A stretch of DNA of 64,000 nt. Origin: Irpex lacteus. Its lineage: Eukaryota > Basidiomycota > Agaricomycetes > Polyporales > Irpicaceae. The notes below the pieces were generated by a model. The model was not told the DNA's origin, did not search any database, and saw only the letters and a list, made by a program, of their open reading frames with translations. The stretch lies in NCBI GenBank assembly GCA_001986395.2, contig MQVO02000015.1, positions 841,497 through 905,496 of the forward strand. Direction: 5' to 3'. This document shows positions 37,940 to 48,263 of this stretch, piece after piece (the first letter of the stretch is position 1; every line of letters begins with the position of its first letter). The translations under genes and the position numbers were made by a program.

Positions 37940-38730
37940 ACTCGTAAAATATAAGACGTAGCGATGACCCACCCAGATATAGCTAGAAGTCATGAGCTCC
38001 GCCTCTTGACACGTTCTAGCACGCCCAGGGTGGGCGTAATTACACTAAACGATTGTCTGTTACCCGATGAGAGAAAAGGACCAGTCCGAGTTCGCTCCGA
38101 GGTGGAGACGCGCTCGCACTGTCTACTGGCAAGAATCGGCATATCCGATCAGCGTGTAAATAAGGTACACCGAAACTTACGCACGAAATACAATCATGAG
38201 AAGTGTAGCGAGGGCCCGTCCAGGTACAGCTAGAAGTCCCGCCTGATGACGCGTCACGCGTTCTAGCACACCGCCCAGGGTCGGTATAATTGCTCTCAAT
38301 AGAGAGCAATGATCTTTCACGCGACTCGCGACTCGACGCAGGAAAGCTTGCACCGAGATGGAGACGCGCTCGCGCCAAGGAGCAGGGTATCAGCGTGTTA
38401 ATGCGGTACCGTACAGCACATAGTACTTACTTCACACGGGTCGGCAACAAAACACGAATCACAAACATCTTATCATGCTCGAGAATCCTGTGTCCTGAGT
38501 CAGACAGTAGGCCAATTCGTAGACTTCACTAGCTTCACTAGTGGTCATGCATCAGCATTCTGGGTCAGGAGAGAGACGAAACTCACCCACGCGATATAAG
38601 AAGACCCAGATACAGCTAGAAGCTGTGCTCCACGTTCTAGCACATCCGAGTCGCTCAGGGCTGGTATAATTGCGTTCAATAAAGAAGGATAAACGATAAA
38701 TGATAATCGTCGGATAATCGTACACGATGA
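37940..38730. repeat. Spacer repeat block (three imperfect copies) upstream of Z1
   Basis: Three imperfect copies start at about 37,972, 38,218 and 38,603. Each has acccagata.agctagaag, then cgttctagcac, then cagggt.gg.ataattgc.ctcaata. Between them is a gag.tggagacgcgctcgc phrase and a cagcgtgtaaat.aggta phrase. Two more copies lie upstream of Z2 (44,434 and 44,663). The block is the promoter side of Z1 and probably the product of local duplication. No gene is supported. Confidence 0.6.
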
Positions 38731-39070
38731 GAGAAAAGTGCAGCTCCGAGACTGAGACGCGCTCGCGCTGTCTAACTTACAGTCACGTGCCCGCGTTTCA
38801 GCGCTCTTTGCCACTTCGAATTCAGTTGCTCGGTTCAAGACTAAGTTCTTCGTTCACTCTCAGCGACAGCTGCACCGAACCGACGATGCTGAGCACACGA
38901 CCGTTCGCATTCGATGATAGTCCAGTTATTTTTGCATACCACCCGCACGCCCGCGAAAGGCCTGCTGAACTGTGGAGCGCTGCAGGAGAACACCACCACC
39001 GTTCTTCGCGGACCCAACCACTTGAGACACAAGGTCAACGCCGGCAAAGGCTGAGAAAAAGGAAAATCGA
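38731..39070. other. CACGTG-bearing exon relic, copy 2
   Basis: Matches the relics at about 31,960 and 44,790. The CACGTG palindrome is at 38,784-38,789. The ATG at 38,886 opens MLSTRPFAFDD, and later reading continues in another frame (TPAKGLLN.GALQEN), so the exon is frameshifted. Confidence 0.5.
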
Positions 39071-40600
39071 TGGCGTTACACAAGCCCCAGGACTATATGT
39101 GTGGTAAGTTGTCGTTGTTCTTTGCATTTTATCTATCGTTAAATTCTATATCGTATGACGCCAGTGTATTAACACAAAAGAATAGAAACACTCTACAAAC
39201 AGTGAAGAAATTCCCATGGGCCTGGTCATTCCCCTTCACTCTTGTCATGATTCCCTCATCGGAGTGCACGCTCTGGTACGCGTTGAAGACGGTCGTGATG
39301 AACTGGCATGTGAAGGCAATGCGTGGTATCGCTCCGACGGACGCGAGCGGGAATAAGGCGAAGCCAAGCTCGGCGACTACGTCGTACAATTGTAGAAGGA
39401 GACGGAGATTCCGGAGAAGCTGGATTCAGCATGCGGATTGTTATCAGCTGAAGGAGGTATCTTAGAAGGAGGAGTATATCAGTAAGTACCTGGTGTGCGT
39501 CTGAAAGTTCGCTCTAATTACCTCTATCCCTTAGATGTCATTCTTGAATGGTTACTCCTCGGCGGTGACCTGCTCTAGCACATCCTCGGGAGGCGTATTT
39601 GGTCTCAGTACGTGGTTTGATTACGCGCAGCGTTGGTTGCTAACACCCCATTCATCAGCTGACGAGGAAATCACCATATCGTCTACCAGCTATGCGGCTC
39701 AGTAACGATACGTTGACTTCAATTGTCAATGCACCAAGGTTCGAGTTAGTTTACTTCTTTTGGTCTTGTCGTTGTTTGATTGACCGTAGCCAATAATTTA
39801 CTAGTATCGTAGACGATGTGCGACACATCCAGCTACCTCGTGTCCGAGCTTGTCTCGTAAGACGAAGACGAAGGGCTCCAGTCTGCTGCCGACAGTTGGA
39901 GTGTGTGTCTCGTAAGTCACTTTGCTTGAATTTTGATTAGTTATGAGACTAACCTGCATGTATCGTTCATCAGGATGATGGGCTCGAGTTCGTTCATCGA
40001 GCCTGGCAACACCATCAACTTAAAACTGAGGATCCTTAAGCGTAAGATTGCATGACGCTTGTGGACACCCTCGAACACGAATTGTACGAGTGATTGGCCC
40101 AACACCGCTCCTCCGTCCCATCTTCCTCTCCGAAACGCCAGGTCGCGCCACCGCACCCAGTCGGAGGACACTGGTACTGACGGGCCATCGCTGGTACCAG
40201 CGGGAATACTCAAAAGCGAGCCTGAAAGTACGGAATCTCGATAGTCTCGGCCGTCGCGTTCTACGTATCGGGTCTACGTAGACAGTGTACGGCCGGAGAC
40301 TAACGAGTTAACGTATGTTTTTAGGCGAACTTGGGCCCGGCTATGTCCCAGAAGGAGGTGAAGGAGAGGCTGAAGCACCCAAATATTCGAAGGTGTTGGT
40401 AAGAAGGCTTATATTTGTGAGTTTTCAATGATGTGAGATGATATGCCTGGTGTTAGCGGTCGTTTCGTAGCACTCGTACTCAAGCGGGTGATCTTCTTGA
40501 ATACAATCTCAGTGCGTGAACAAGGCACCATTCTGTGGTCGACAGCTGGAGTGTGGGCGTCATGATAAGGTCATCTTTGCGTGCGTGCGTCTCGATTATA
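39071..40600 (+). pseudogene. Decayed Chk2-type kinase copy 2, with a nested partial duplicate
   Basis: Fragments in order: 39,270-39,470 (LWYALKTVVMNWHVKA ... ASGNKAK ... YQLKEV), 39,540-39,600 (EWLLLGGDLL then a stop), 39,815-39,910 (TMCDTSSYLVSELVS, stop, DSWSV), 39,975-40,055 (MMGSSSFIEPGNT). A second set of pieces follows: 40,335-40,400 (AMSQKEVKERLKHPNI) and 40,535-40,570 ([10 protein letters not shown]). The HRD and DFG segments are missing. Stops and frame changes rule out a functional kinase. The FHA part and nearly the whole tail are gone. It precedes A4. Confidence 0.8.
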
Positions 40601-40896
40601 GTTATATCATGCCTTTCCACGATGAGCGTTACGTGGCGACGTCACAGATTTCCCGGTCTGAGCTCAAAGCCAGCTATCGATGGTAGGATTTCTACGGCCC
40701 TCCAATCCCCATCATTGTACCTTGCCTCTCGCCTTCATCGACATCCCAAGCCGACACAACGCTCGACGCATAGCTTGCTTGTCAAGGGAGCCTTGCTGCA
40801 TTGGTATATATCTACTCGGTGAGTTATAGCTCAACTGTGCTCAAGAAGACCTTACTCAAATGCTTTACCCACCGACAGCACCATCACACACAGCTC
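40601..40896 (+). promoter_or_regulatory. A4 upstream block and leader intron
   Basis: From about 40,690 it matches the A2 upstream region (ccccatcattg.accttgcctctcgccttcatc, gacgcatagc, ttggtatatatct). A leader intron (gtgagttatagctc ... caccgacag) ends 23 nt before the ATG, followed by the identical leader end caccatcacacacagctc. Confidence 0.55.
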
Positions 40897-42450
40897 ATGG
40901 CTACTGGAGCCGACATACCACCCGAGCTGTTCAGGCGCATTATCCTCGACGTATGCGAGGATGGCTATCGGCTGCTCGATCTTGACGAGACAGTACTGAA
41001 TCGGAAAGAAGCTATCAAGGATGTCACAGCGTGCTCTCTCATCTGTGTCTACTGGGCTCGCATCTGCCGCCAGCAGCTCTTCCGGAGAGTGACTATCAAG
41101 GACTACGAGGATATGCGCGCATTTCTGTCGTTGGTGTCAAACACGCCCACCAAGTTCGCACCAATTTCAGAGTATGTCCGGCGTGCGACTTTTGTGCAGC
41201 GTGTGGGACATCGCCCGTGGCTTCACCTTCTTCACATGCAGCCTTCGTTATTTCAAACCTGGCGATGGAGAAGACCTTACCTCCACTTTTCTATCGAGGA
41301 CTCTCCCAACTATAGCACCGGTCCTCAACGTTCTATATCTCAACGTCTCTTTACTTCCCTCCCTCGAACTCCTCCCTCATCGTGCTTGCAGTGTGCATAT
41401 CTAGCAATCGACAAGCCCTATTTTGTGTCTCCTCACGACCTCACATCCCTCCTCCAGAAGTTCTCTGGATGTCGTAGCCTCCGCTTGACTGATGTCGTTT
41501 GGTCTGCGCAGGCAGATTTCGCCAGTGATTTACTCGCAAGAGATCTGCTGCTGATATCACCGCTCTCTAATCTTGGAGTGACGGTCTATTGTTCAGCATA
41601 TGCCGCAGAAACGGCCTGGCTCGCTTTCTCTACCATTCTCCGCGGCCTTTTCCGAGTCACGCAAGCATTTACCGGCACCTCGGCTTCAGAGTATGATGCG
41701 TATAACGCGCGTCATCCAACCCTACTACAAGTCCTTTCGTCAGCTCAGCGAGCCATCTTCGACATCTGCAAATCTGTTTGCAAGGTGTCATCTCTCAACT
41801 ATGCTAGATTGTTGATATTCCCGATTGCGGAGGTGTCCACGAGCATTCCACAGAAGGACACCCGAGCTCGTGAGTCGCCCATCCATTCGTTCGGAGTGCT
41901 TACAGTAACTTGATATATTGTCAGACTATATATGCACCACGATAATCCAAGAAAATGAGCCTGCCGGTGAAAAAATCCTTTTTAAAATCCGATTTGCGTT
42001 CTATGGCACGCAGGCGGTGATGCCGGTCACACATGTTAGCGATTCCATAGCGATCGACTCCATCTCTATGCTCTTAGCACGTATCTATGCCCAATCTACT
42101 ACGGAACCCTCTAATGTTGGCCACTCATCCAACAAACTGCCCAGCACTATAGTGTCCCCCTGGCCAGAGATAGTAGGACTATGTGCTGCACAGCCAGGGT
42201 TCATGCGACTGCAACTGGAGTTTGACAGTCACAATCATCTCGTTCAATTTATGGAGGCTCAATGTGCAGCATTGGGCAAGCTTGATGGTCGTGTCGCTCT
42301 GTTTTACGAGACAGGATGGCGTATGCGCGCAGCTAACTTTGAAACATTAGCTGACTTAGGAGGTACGTCTGTATTACATAGATTTTACAGCTCATTGGAA
42401 CACTCGCTGCAGATGCCTATGGACATGGTCATATCGTTTCTAACTACTAG
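40897..42450 (+). CDS. F-box-like protein A4
   Basis: Three exons: 40897-41869, 41925-42362, 42413-42450; 482 residues. It starts MATGADIPPELFRRIILDVCEDGYRLLDLDE. The F-box-like region ends TACSLICVYWARICRQQLF. Family blocks: QRVGHRPWLHLLHMQPSLF, QRLFTSLPRTPPSSCLQC, KPYFVSPHDL, SAQRAIFDIC, AANFETLADLG. It ends DAYGHGHIVSNY. Intron 1 and the preceding SPIHSFGVLTVT read-through are almost identical to A5, so A4 and A5 share recent 3' ancestry. It follows kinase relic 2 and precedes Z2. Predicted SCF adaptor, substrate unknown. Confidence 0.78.
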
Positions 42451-42665
42451 ACAGCGGTTGTCAACCATCTCCGGCGAATCATATTACCAGGTGTGCTATG
42501 TCCTAAGTATGTGTCGACAAGATGGTGACGATTCTATACAGCGTACAGCTGGTGTATGATGTTCTACATAGAGCGGTGGCAGCCAAGAAGCCAAAAAACG
42601 AATGCTACAGATTAGGCCACGAAGCGATACAAGAAGACGTGACCTCCAAGAAACCAAGAAACATC

Positions 42666-42701
<36 letters not shown>

Positions 42702-42957
42702 ATGCTACAGAGTTCGTCACGAAGGGTGGTAGTACAAGAAGGCGAGGATGCGTTGATCGGTGTCCGCCAAGAAGTTCCAAGAAAGATGTATGCTACAGAT
42801 ACGGCCACGAAGTCGAAGGTTCAGATTACAGGAAGGTTGAGGTTGAGAGTCGGAACTTGAATGAGAGTGAATGAGGGGAGTCAGATCAAGAAGGCAGAGG
42901 ACCGACGTCCGGAAGAGACATTCAAGTTGGGGCAGCTGTAGTTGAATGTTTCGATGC
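42451..42957. repeat. A4 3' flank with AAAG microsatellite
   Basis: Carries the same 3'-flank phrase as A3 and A5 (tatacagcgtacag..ggtgtatgat, gccaagaag, gacctccaagaaacca). An (AAAG)n tract of about nine units occupies 42,667-42,702. Open frames across it are repeat-driven. Confidence 0.7.
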
Positions 42958-44351
42958 TCAAGGCGTCTTGGAGAAAGGCAGTGCGCATTGGCCAGAGCTC
43001 TTAGACCTCGACGTCTGCTTGCGTTTCGAGTTAGAGCCTCTAAGTCGCTGGCCGCGGTACGATACGGCCGGGAAGATACATTCTCCATTATGGTTAAGGC
43101 GTATGCACGACCTAGTACAATGTGTCAGTTTGCCCGTCGAGGGTGCTCACGCAAGTCACGGTGGCAGAAGGAGGATGATGAAGAGAAATAAGATAGCAAA
43201 CGTGGTACATACTTACAAACCCCACCACCCTCCTGCGGCCCACCGCACCTGATCTTGCGCCTCCGACAGAAGGTGCACGCGATAGGTGTGGAGTTCTTGA
43301 CGCCTTTGGAACGTCGCTTTCTGGGTTTTTCGTGCGGGTCGACGAACGTGTAACAAATGTCAGGCTCTTCAAACCGAGATTCACTGGCGGCGGGTCCGTC
43401 AAGAGGGACGGTCGAGCATGGTACGTCTTCTGTATTGATGTCTGGCGCGCCAGACGAGGACAACTCGGAGGAGGAGCTTGAAGTTGGCTCAGAAGAGATA
43501 ATACTGGGGAAGGATGAACTGAACAAAGACGAGCGAGGCGAGGCGATAGTAGCAGGTGGACTTGCGGTGAGAGCGGAGAGCGAGGTAAACGAGTGTAGGA
43601 GCGACGAGACAGTGGGAGTTGGACTAGTATCTGCAATAGAGAACGAGTTAGAGTCGGTGGTAGCTGCAGTAGTGATTGAATAATCGAGTTGCTGCGGCGA
43701 GAAGTAGAGGTGTTCGACGGGTTCTGTAGGCGACGAGCTTGACGAGATGGTGGTAGTGAGGCTGGTACTTGTCTCGGGATACTTGAATTGTGCGTTGAAG
43801 CACGAGTGTTCAGCGTGTTCTGGCTCAGTTTGAGGTAGAGGAGCATCCGAGTCATCGATCGGGGATGAGGACAACAGAACGGTAGTCGTGGGACTGGCAA
43901 TGGTAAGATCTTCGTGTGTAAAGTTCAGGTATTCAGCGAGCTCGTCCTCGTATTGGTGTTGTGAAACGGTCGATAGTAGATCGACGTCTTCGACGGGCTC
44001 CGTTTTGACCGTTGGTTCACTCGCTGGTAACGGAATCCAGACATGGCTCAGATGATGGAGGGCCTGAAGCGTTGCGACCATACCTTCTAGGCTGGCTGCA
44101 GCTAAATCATAGAGCAGTGAGTGGTGCACATCGTTGAAATAATCTTGCGTTGGGTATAGTGGACCTAAAGGAAAATGCTACCAGTATGAGAGGATCAGGA
44201 TATCTACTTTTCAACAAGGTATAGCGCCACAGGAGAAACGCACCTCCCACGAGTCCGTCTCGGGCTGCAGCAAGGCACGAGCTACGAGGCTCTCATCCAC
44301 CAAATCCTGCGTATCGTCCAGCAAATCGAAGAGAGGGTCTGAGCTGGCCAT
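42958..44351 (-). CDS. Zn2Cys6-type protein Z2 (paralogue of Z1)
   Basis: Reverse strand exons 44351-44244, 44177-44084, 44023-43213, 43111-42958; 388 residues. It starts MASSDPLFDLLDD and shares VDESLVARALLQPETDSWE, EDVDLLSTVSQHQYEDELA and NTEDVPCSTVPL with Z1. The cluster is CTFCRRRKIRCGG ... GVCKSCIRLNHNGECIFP, then SYRGQRLRGSNSKRKQ. All six cysteines are kept. The last intron splits the codon after VC (AA|G); the other possible donor 4 nt upstream would shift the frame and lose the second Cys triplet. The Ser-rich middle differs most between Z1 and Z2. Predicted nuclear DNA-binding regulator. It lies between A4 and the relics of unit 3. Confidence 0.85.
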
Positions 44352-44389
44352 TATGAGAGAGTAAGTCTGCCAGAGTGTCACATGAAGAG

Positions 44390-44745
44390 CTAACGACGAA
44401 ACTCACGGACATCAAGATATAAAGCGATGGTCCACCCATATAGAGCTAGAAGCAACGTACTCCGTCTCTAGCACGCCGCTCAGGGCTGGTATAATTGCAC
44501 CTAATAAAGAACGATGATGTGTTATGTACGAAGTACCAGGTGGAGATGCGCTCGCATCGCCTATTGCGAAGGGCCAGGACATCTGATCAGCGTGTAAATC
44601 AGGTACACTACTGGCCAAAAACAATGACGAAACTCACCTGGGAAGCGTAGCGCTTACGCACTCAGATACGGCTGGAAGCGCGATGCTCCGCCTCACGGCA
44701 CGCCGCTCAGAGCTAGCATAATTGCGCTCAATGAAGAAGCTAATC
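44390..44745. repeat. Spacer repeat block (two imperfect copies) upstream of Z2
   Basis: Copies at about 44,434 and 44,663 of the agctagaag ... ctagcacgccgctcagggctggtataattgc element seen upstream of Z1. The intervening ggtggagatgcgctcgc and gatcagcgtgtaaat.aggtac phrases also recur. It is the 5' side of Z2. Confidence 0.6.
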
Positions 44746-44789
44746 AAGAGCAATAATCTGTTCGACGACTTGGGTGACCGGCCATGGTC

Positions 44790-45109
44790 GGGAAAGAGCT
44801 CGCTCCGAGCAGCAGACGCGCTCGCGCTGCCTAAATTACAGTCACGTGGCCGCGTCTCAGCGCTCCTCGTCTGCTTAAGTCGGTTCGACTCTCTCCAACT
44901 GCACCTCCAGCGACACCTAAGTACACCGAACCGACGATGCTCAGCACACGCCCGCTAGCACTCGACGATGGTCCAGCGACATACGCATACACACGCACAC
45001 CCGCAAAAGGTCTGCTAAAGAGCCGCGGGGCGCTGCAAGAGAACACGACCATCGTACCCAAGACTCTCAACACCAGTGCTAGTCATTATTTATATCTATA
45101 ATTAATCTT
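44790..45109. other. CACGTG-bearing exon relic, copy 3 (best preserved)
   Basis: CACGTG at 44,843-44,848, then gaaccgacg followed by the ATG at 44,938. It reads MLSTRPLALDDGPATYAY, TRTPAKGLLKSRGALQEN, TTIVPKTLNTS without a stop for about 45 codons. No downstream exon was found before kinase relic 3. The protein family is not recognised. Confidence 0.5.
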
Positions 45110-47950
45110 TCATAATAGCTCGGAAGAATGGAAACAGTTTACCAAGCTCACCACCGTGGTCTACCGGCACCAAACCGCTGGGAGACAAGATCCCGTTCCC
45201 ATACCGTGCACAAGCCCTTCGTCAGAGTTTTTAGACTCCCGCGCCGAAGACGGCCAAGCTCGTAAAGCTTTTCATTGAGCGGTAACGATGGAAAGCTGGC
45301 AACTTGCTGTTGCCGTCTGCAATTAGGACGCCGGATGGGCAGGAGAGGTATTGAGGGAGATGTGAGGGCTAATATCGGTGAGGATACCAGAGTGGCGCGC
45401 AGGAGGTGTCGGATTATAACGAGGTCGAGTATATGCCGCCAAAGGTTCCTGGTGAGCGTTGGATGCATAATATTCTGCGGACAATATGTTGAGAATGATT
45501 TGGCAGCTCAACCGTACGAACCACTCTTCCCCCTACCCGATTGCACAACCGTCGCGAAGAAGGCTTCTCGGTCTTGCTTGCTCTGGATTCCGGGATAACT
45601 CTAGAGGGCCCTATTCAGAGAGAATGGAAACTGGTTCACAGTGTATACGATTGCGATGAACCATGTGAATGCGACCGCGATGATGGGCACTACGACGGAC
45701 GCGAGGGGGAATGAATCGAGGCCGTACGTTGCGCAGAGATGAAGAATTCGGAGAAGATGAAGCATCCGAATATTTGTCCGCTCTAGAGGGATAATATCAG
45801 TGAGTTTGGAGTGATGTTTGAAATGGGACGGCTGGTGTTGACGATCGTTTCGTAGATATTGCGCTCGAATGGGTCCGGATTACAAAAACGTCGCAAAGAA
45901 CACTTCTCTAGCTTGTCTACGCTAGACTGCGATATAACTCTGGAAGACTCTATGCGGAGAGAATGGAGACTGGTACGCGGAGAGTATGATGGCGATGTAC
46001 CCTGTAAAGGCGGCCGCGCGGACGGGCACTACGACGGACGCGAGGGGGAATGAATCGAGGCCGGACCTTGCGACTGTGTTGCAGCAATGAAGAATTTTTC
46101 CGAATATTTTTCCGCTCGAGGACAATATTAGTGAGTCAGGAGTGATGTTTGAGATGGGACAGCTGGTGTTGACGATCGTTTCGTAGATATTGCGCTCGGC
46201 TGAGCCCCTAGCCGTGGTATCCTTGCGTATATCCATGGGAGGAACAGTCTGAGTATGTAAATAGTACACCTTCCTTCCTTACTTACTAACACCAGAGACG
46301 CATCAGCCGAAGACGAAACGCCTCACGATGCTTACCAACGATGCAATACAATGACAGTAAGTTGGGCTCGACATTGTTACTCCGCCACTAGAGCGCTCAA
46401 TATGACTGCAGTATACCCAGTCGAGATATCGTGCATCGGGACTTGAAGCCCGAGGAGGTCTTTTCGACGACGGGCGACCTCAAGCCAAAACGCCCGGCAC
46501 TGGTCCCGCTAAAACGATAGACAGTATCACGAAGCTTCGCGTGAGTTTTTTTATCCCAGTCCTGCTCATTACTCGATTAATCGGGGCTAATAATTCACTG
46601 GTATCACAGACGATGCGTGACCCACTCAGCTACCTCGCTCCCGAAGTTGTATTGCAAAACGGTGATGAATCCCACCGGTCTGTCGTCGACGGGTGGAGTA
46701 GCATGGGTATAATTGTAGGTCATGTGCTTTTTGCGTGAATTTTGATTGTTGCGAGACTGACCTGTATGTACCATTCAGGATTATGGGCCCGAGTCCGTTC
46801 ATGGAGTTCAGCAACGTCACTGACTTCGAAGTGTCGAGTACCAGTGCTGTGAGTTTTTCCCGGTGCTTGAGACGAAATGACTACCGCTGATTGCTGTTTC
46901 GTAGATAGGGGTACCTAATACACCCTCGGGAGTAATGGTCTCAGTACACAATTACGTAGAGCTCAAGGCTGTTCATGGAATCCAGCTACGCCAATGACGT
47001 CGTAATGAACATCTCTGAGCGTGAAACAGAGTGAGAACCTCTCATCACTACGGGTATAGGTTAGACCGAATTTGCTTCTTCAGTGTTTCTCTCGAGCTCG
47101 CTGATAATTGATTACGCACTCTCTAAGGCCTTCGCATCGTCCTCAAACAAAGCCCGGAGGCTGTAACATGATGACGCCCACCAGCGCCCTCGAACAAAAT
47201 CGGTCGTCAATCCCACTCCTCCCCCTCCGCCCCTCTCTTTACGCCCCTCCCCGCTCTCTTCGAAACGCCAAAATCCGCGCCACTGCGCTCAGCATCCGCG
47301 ACGTCTCGGTGCGTGTACCGTTATCACAGAGCATTTCCATAAACATGGATGTTCCCCCTCTGTCGTTGGAACTTGGTGGACGGACCGATAGCGATACCGG
47401 GAGCGCTTCTGTGAGCCCGCAGGCGATGTAGCGACGGAGGTATGCATTTCATGATGTGAGAGCGAAGGAGGAGACGTTGGTGGAGCCTAAGCCGGATGTG
47501 AATGAGCATGTGGAGGCGGGGCAGATGAGAGAGCAGGAACTGTATAATAGACACGGCAGGCCCTTGAAGCCGAAAGCACACGATTCAGCCCAAGAGGTGG
47601 TAGGCGGCGGTGACGAAGATGAGAAGTTCACGCAGGGCTACTCGGGCGGCTCGAAAGAGAAGAAAAGTAGATGGGAACGTGATGGAGGTATCGGAGAACG
47701 CTTTGAAGGAGTGAATGGGTTGATGAGGAGAAGGAAGCGGATGCTGTGAACGCGGTAAGAATTGTCATCATCAGGGCTATGTCGAAACAGAGGACGCACG
47801 CTGATGCTGATCGGTCATCAAGCTTCGAGATTGAGTTGGTCTATGAGGGTGTCACTGCCGCCTGTCAACAGTACGAGTACGAGGAAGACTACTATGAGAA
47901 CTACGTAGAACACAAGGACCACGAGGCAGTTGTCACCTAAGACTACTCAC
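45110..47950 (+). pseudogene. Decayed Chk2-type kinase copy 3 (keeps part of the HRD loop and the tail)
   Basis: Order of fragments: two duplicated blocks of the glycine-loop-to-lysine region (45,549-45,876 and 45,890-46,205), 46,300-46,350 (AEDETPHDAYQRCN), 46,425-46,480 (DIVHRDLKPEEVFSTT), 46,610-46,720 ([20 protein letters not shown] ... VVDGWSSMGI), 46,780-46,850 (MGPSPFMEFSNVTDF). The tail is the best kept: 47,270-47,430 (IRATALSIRDVSVRVPLSQS) and 47,455-47,750 (QELYNRHGRPLKPKAHDSAQE). 47,760-47,945 carries the tail repeat. DFG is lost and stops separate the parts. It precedes A5. Confidence 0.82.
45549..46205 (+). repeat. Tandem direct duplication inside kinase relic 3
   Basis: Copy 1 at about 45,549-45,876 and copy 2 at about 45,890-46,205 begin with gtcgc.aagaa..cttctc and end with gtgttgacgatcgtttcgtagatattgcgctcg. 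A shared identical run is gggcactacgacggacgcga. Both were already decayed kinase exons when duplicated or decayed afterwards. Confidence 0.75.
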
Positions 47951-48263
47951 CGGTTTACAGGTATGTTGTGTACTTGGAAGGCAGATAATGAAGGCGCTAT
48001 AGTATAGTGAGTGAACAAGGCAGTGCTTCCTGAGGTAAATGGTAACGGTATATGTACTAGTACGATTGCTGCAACCCCCCACCAGTGGACTTGCCTTTCG
48101 TCTTCATCCCAAGTCGACCCGGCACTCGACGCATAGCCTGCACAGCACAAGAGCTCCTGCTACATCAGCGAATATCTCCCTGGTGAGTTATAGCCCAGTT
48201 CAATCTCAAAAGAGCCGCTCTCAATTGCTTCACCAACAGTAGAAACACCATCATACACAGCTC
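47951..48263 (+). promoter_or_regulatory. A5 upstream block and leader intron
   Basis: Near-identical to the A3 upstream region (34,060-34,350) over the gtatgttgtgtacttggaaggcagataa and atatgtactagta parts. The leader intron begins gtgagttatagccc at about 48,182 and ends caccaacag at 48,239, then a short leader ends acacagctc before the ATG. Confidence 0.55.

Noticed and set aside
39071..40600. Idea that kinase relics 1-3 are functional spliced kinases
   Set aside because: Each lacks DFG, and relics 1 and 2 lack HRD; stops fall inside would-be exons, so no splicing pattern restores a kinase domain.
42667..42702. CRISPR-like or regulatory repeat
   Set aside because: It is a plain AAAG microsatellite without spacers.
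43112..43900. 262-codon minus-strand open frame within Z2
   Set aside because: Alternative frame of the Z2 Ser-rich exon; the Z2 frame carries the zinc cluster and is shared with Z1.
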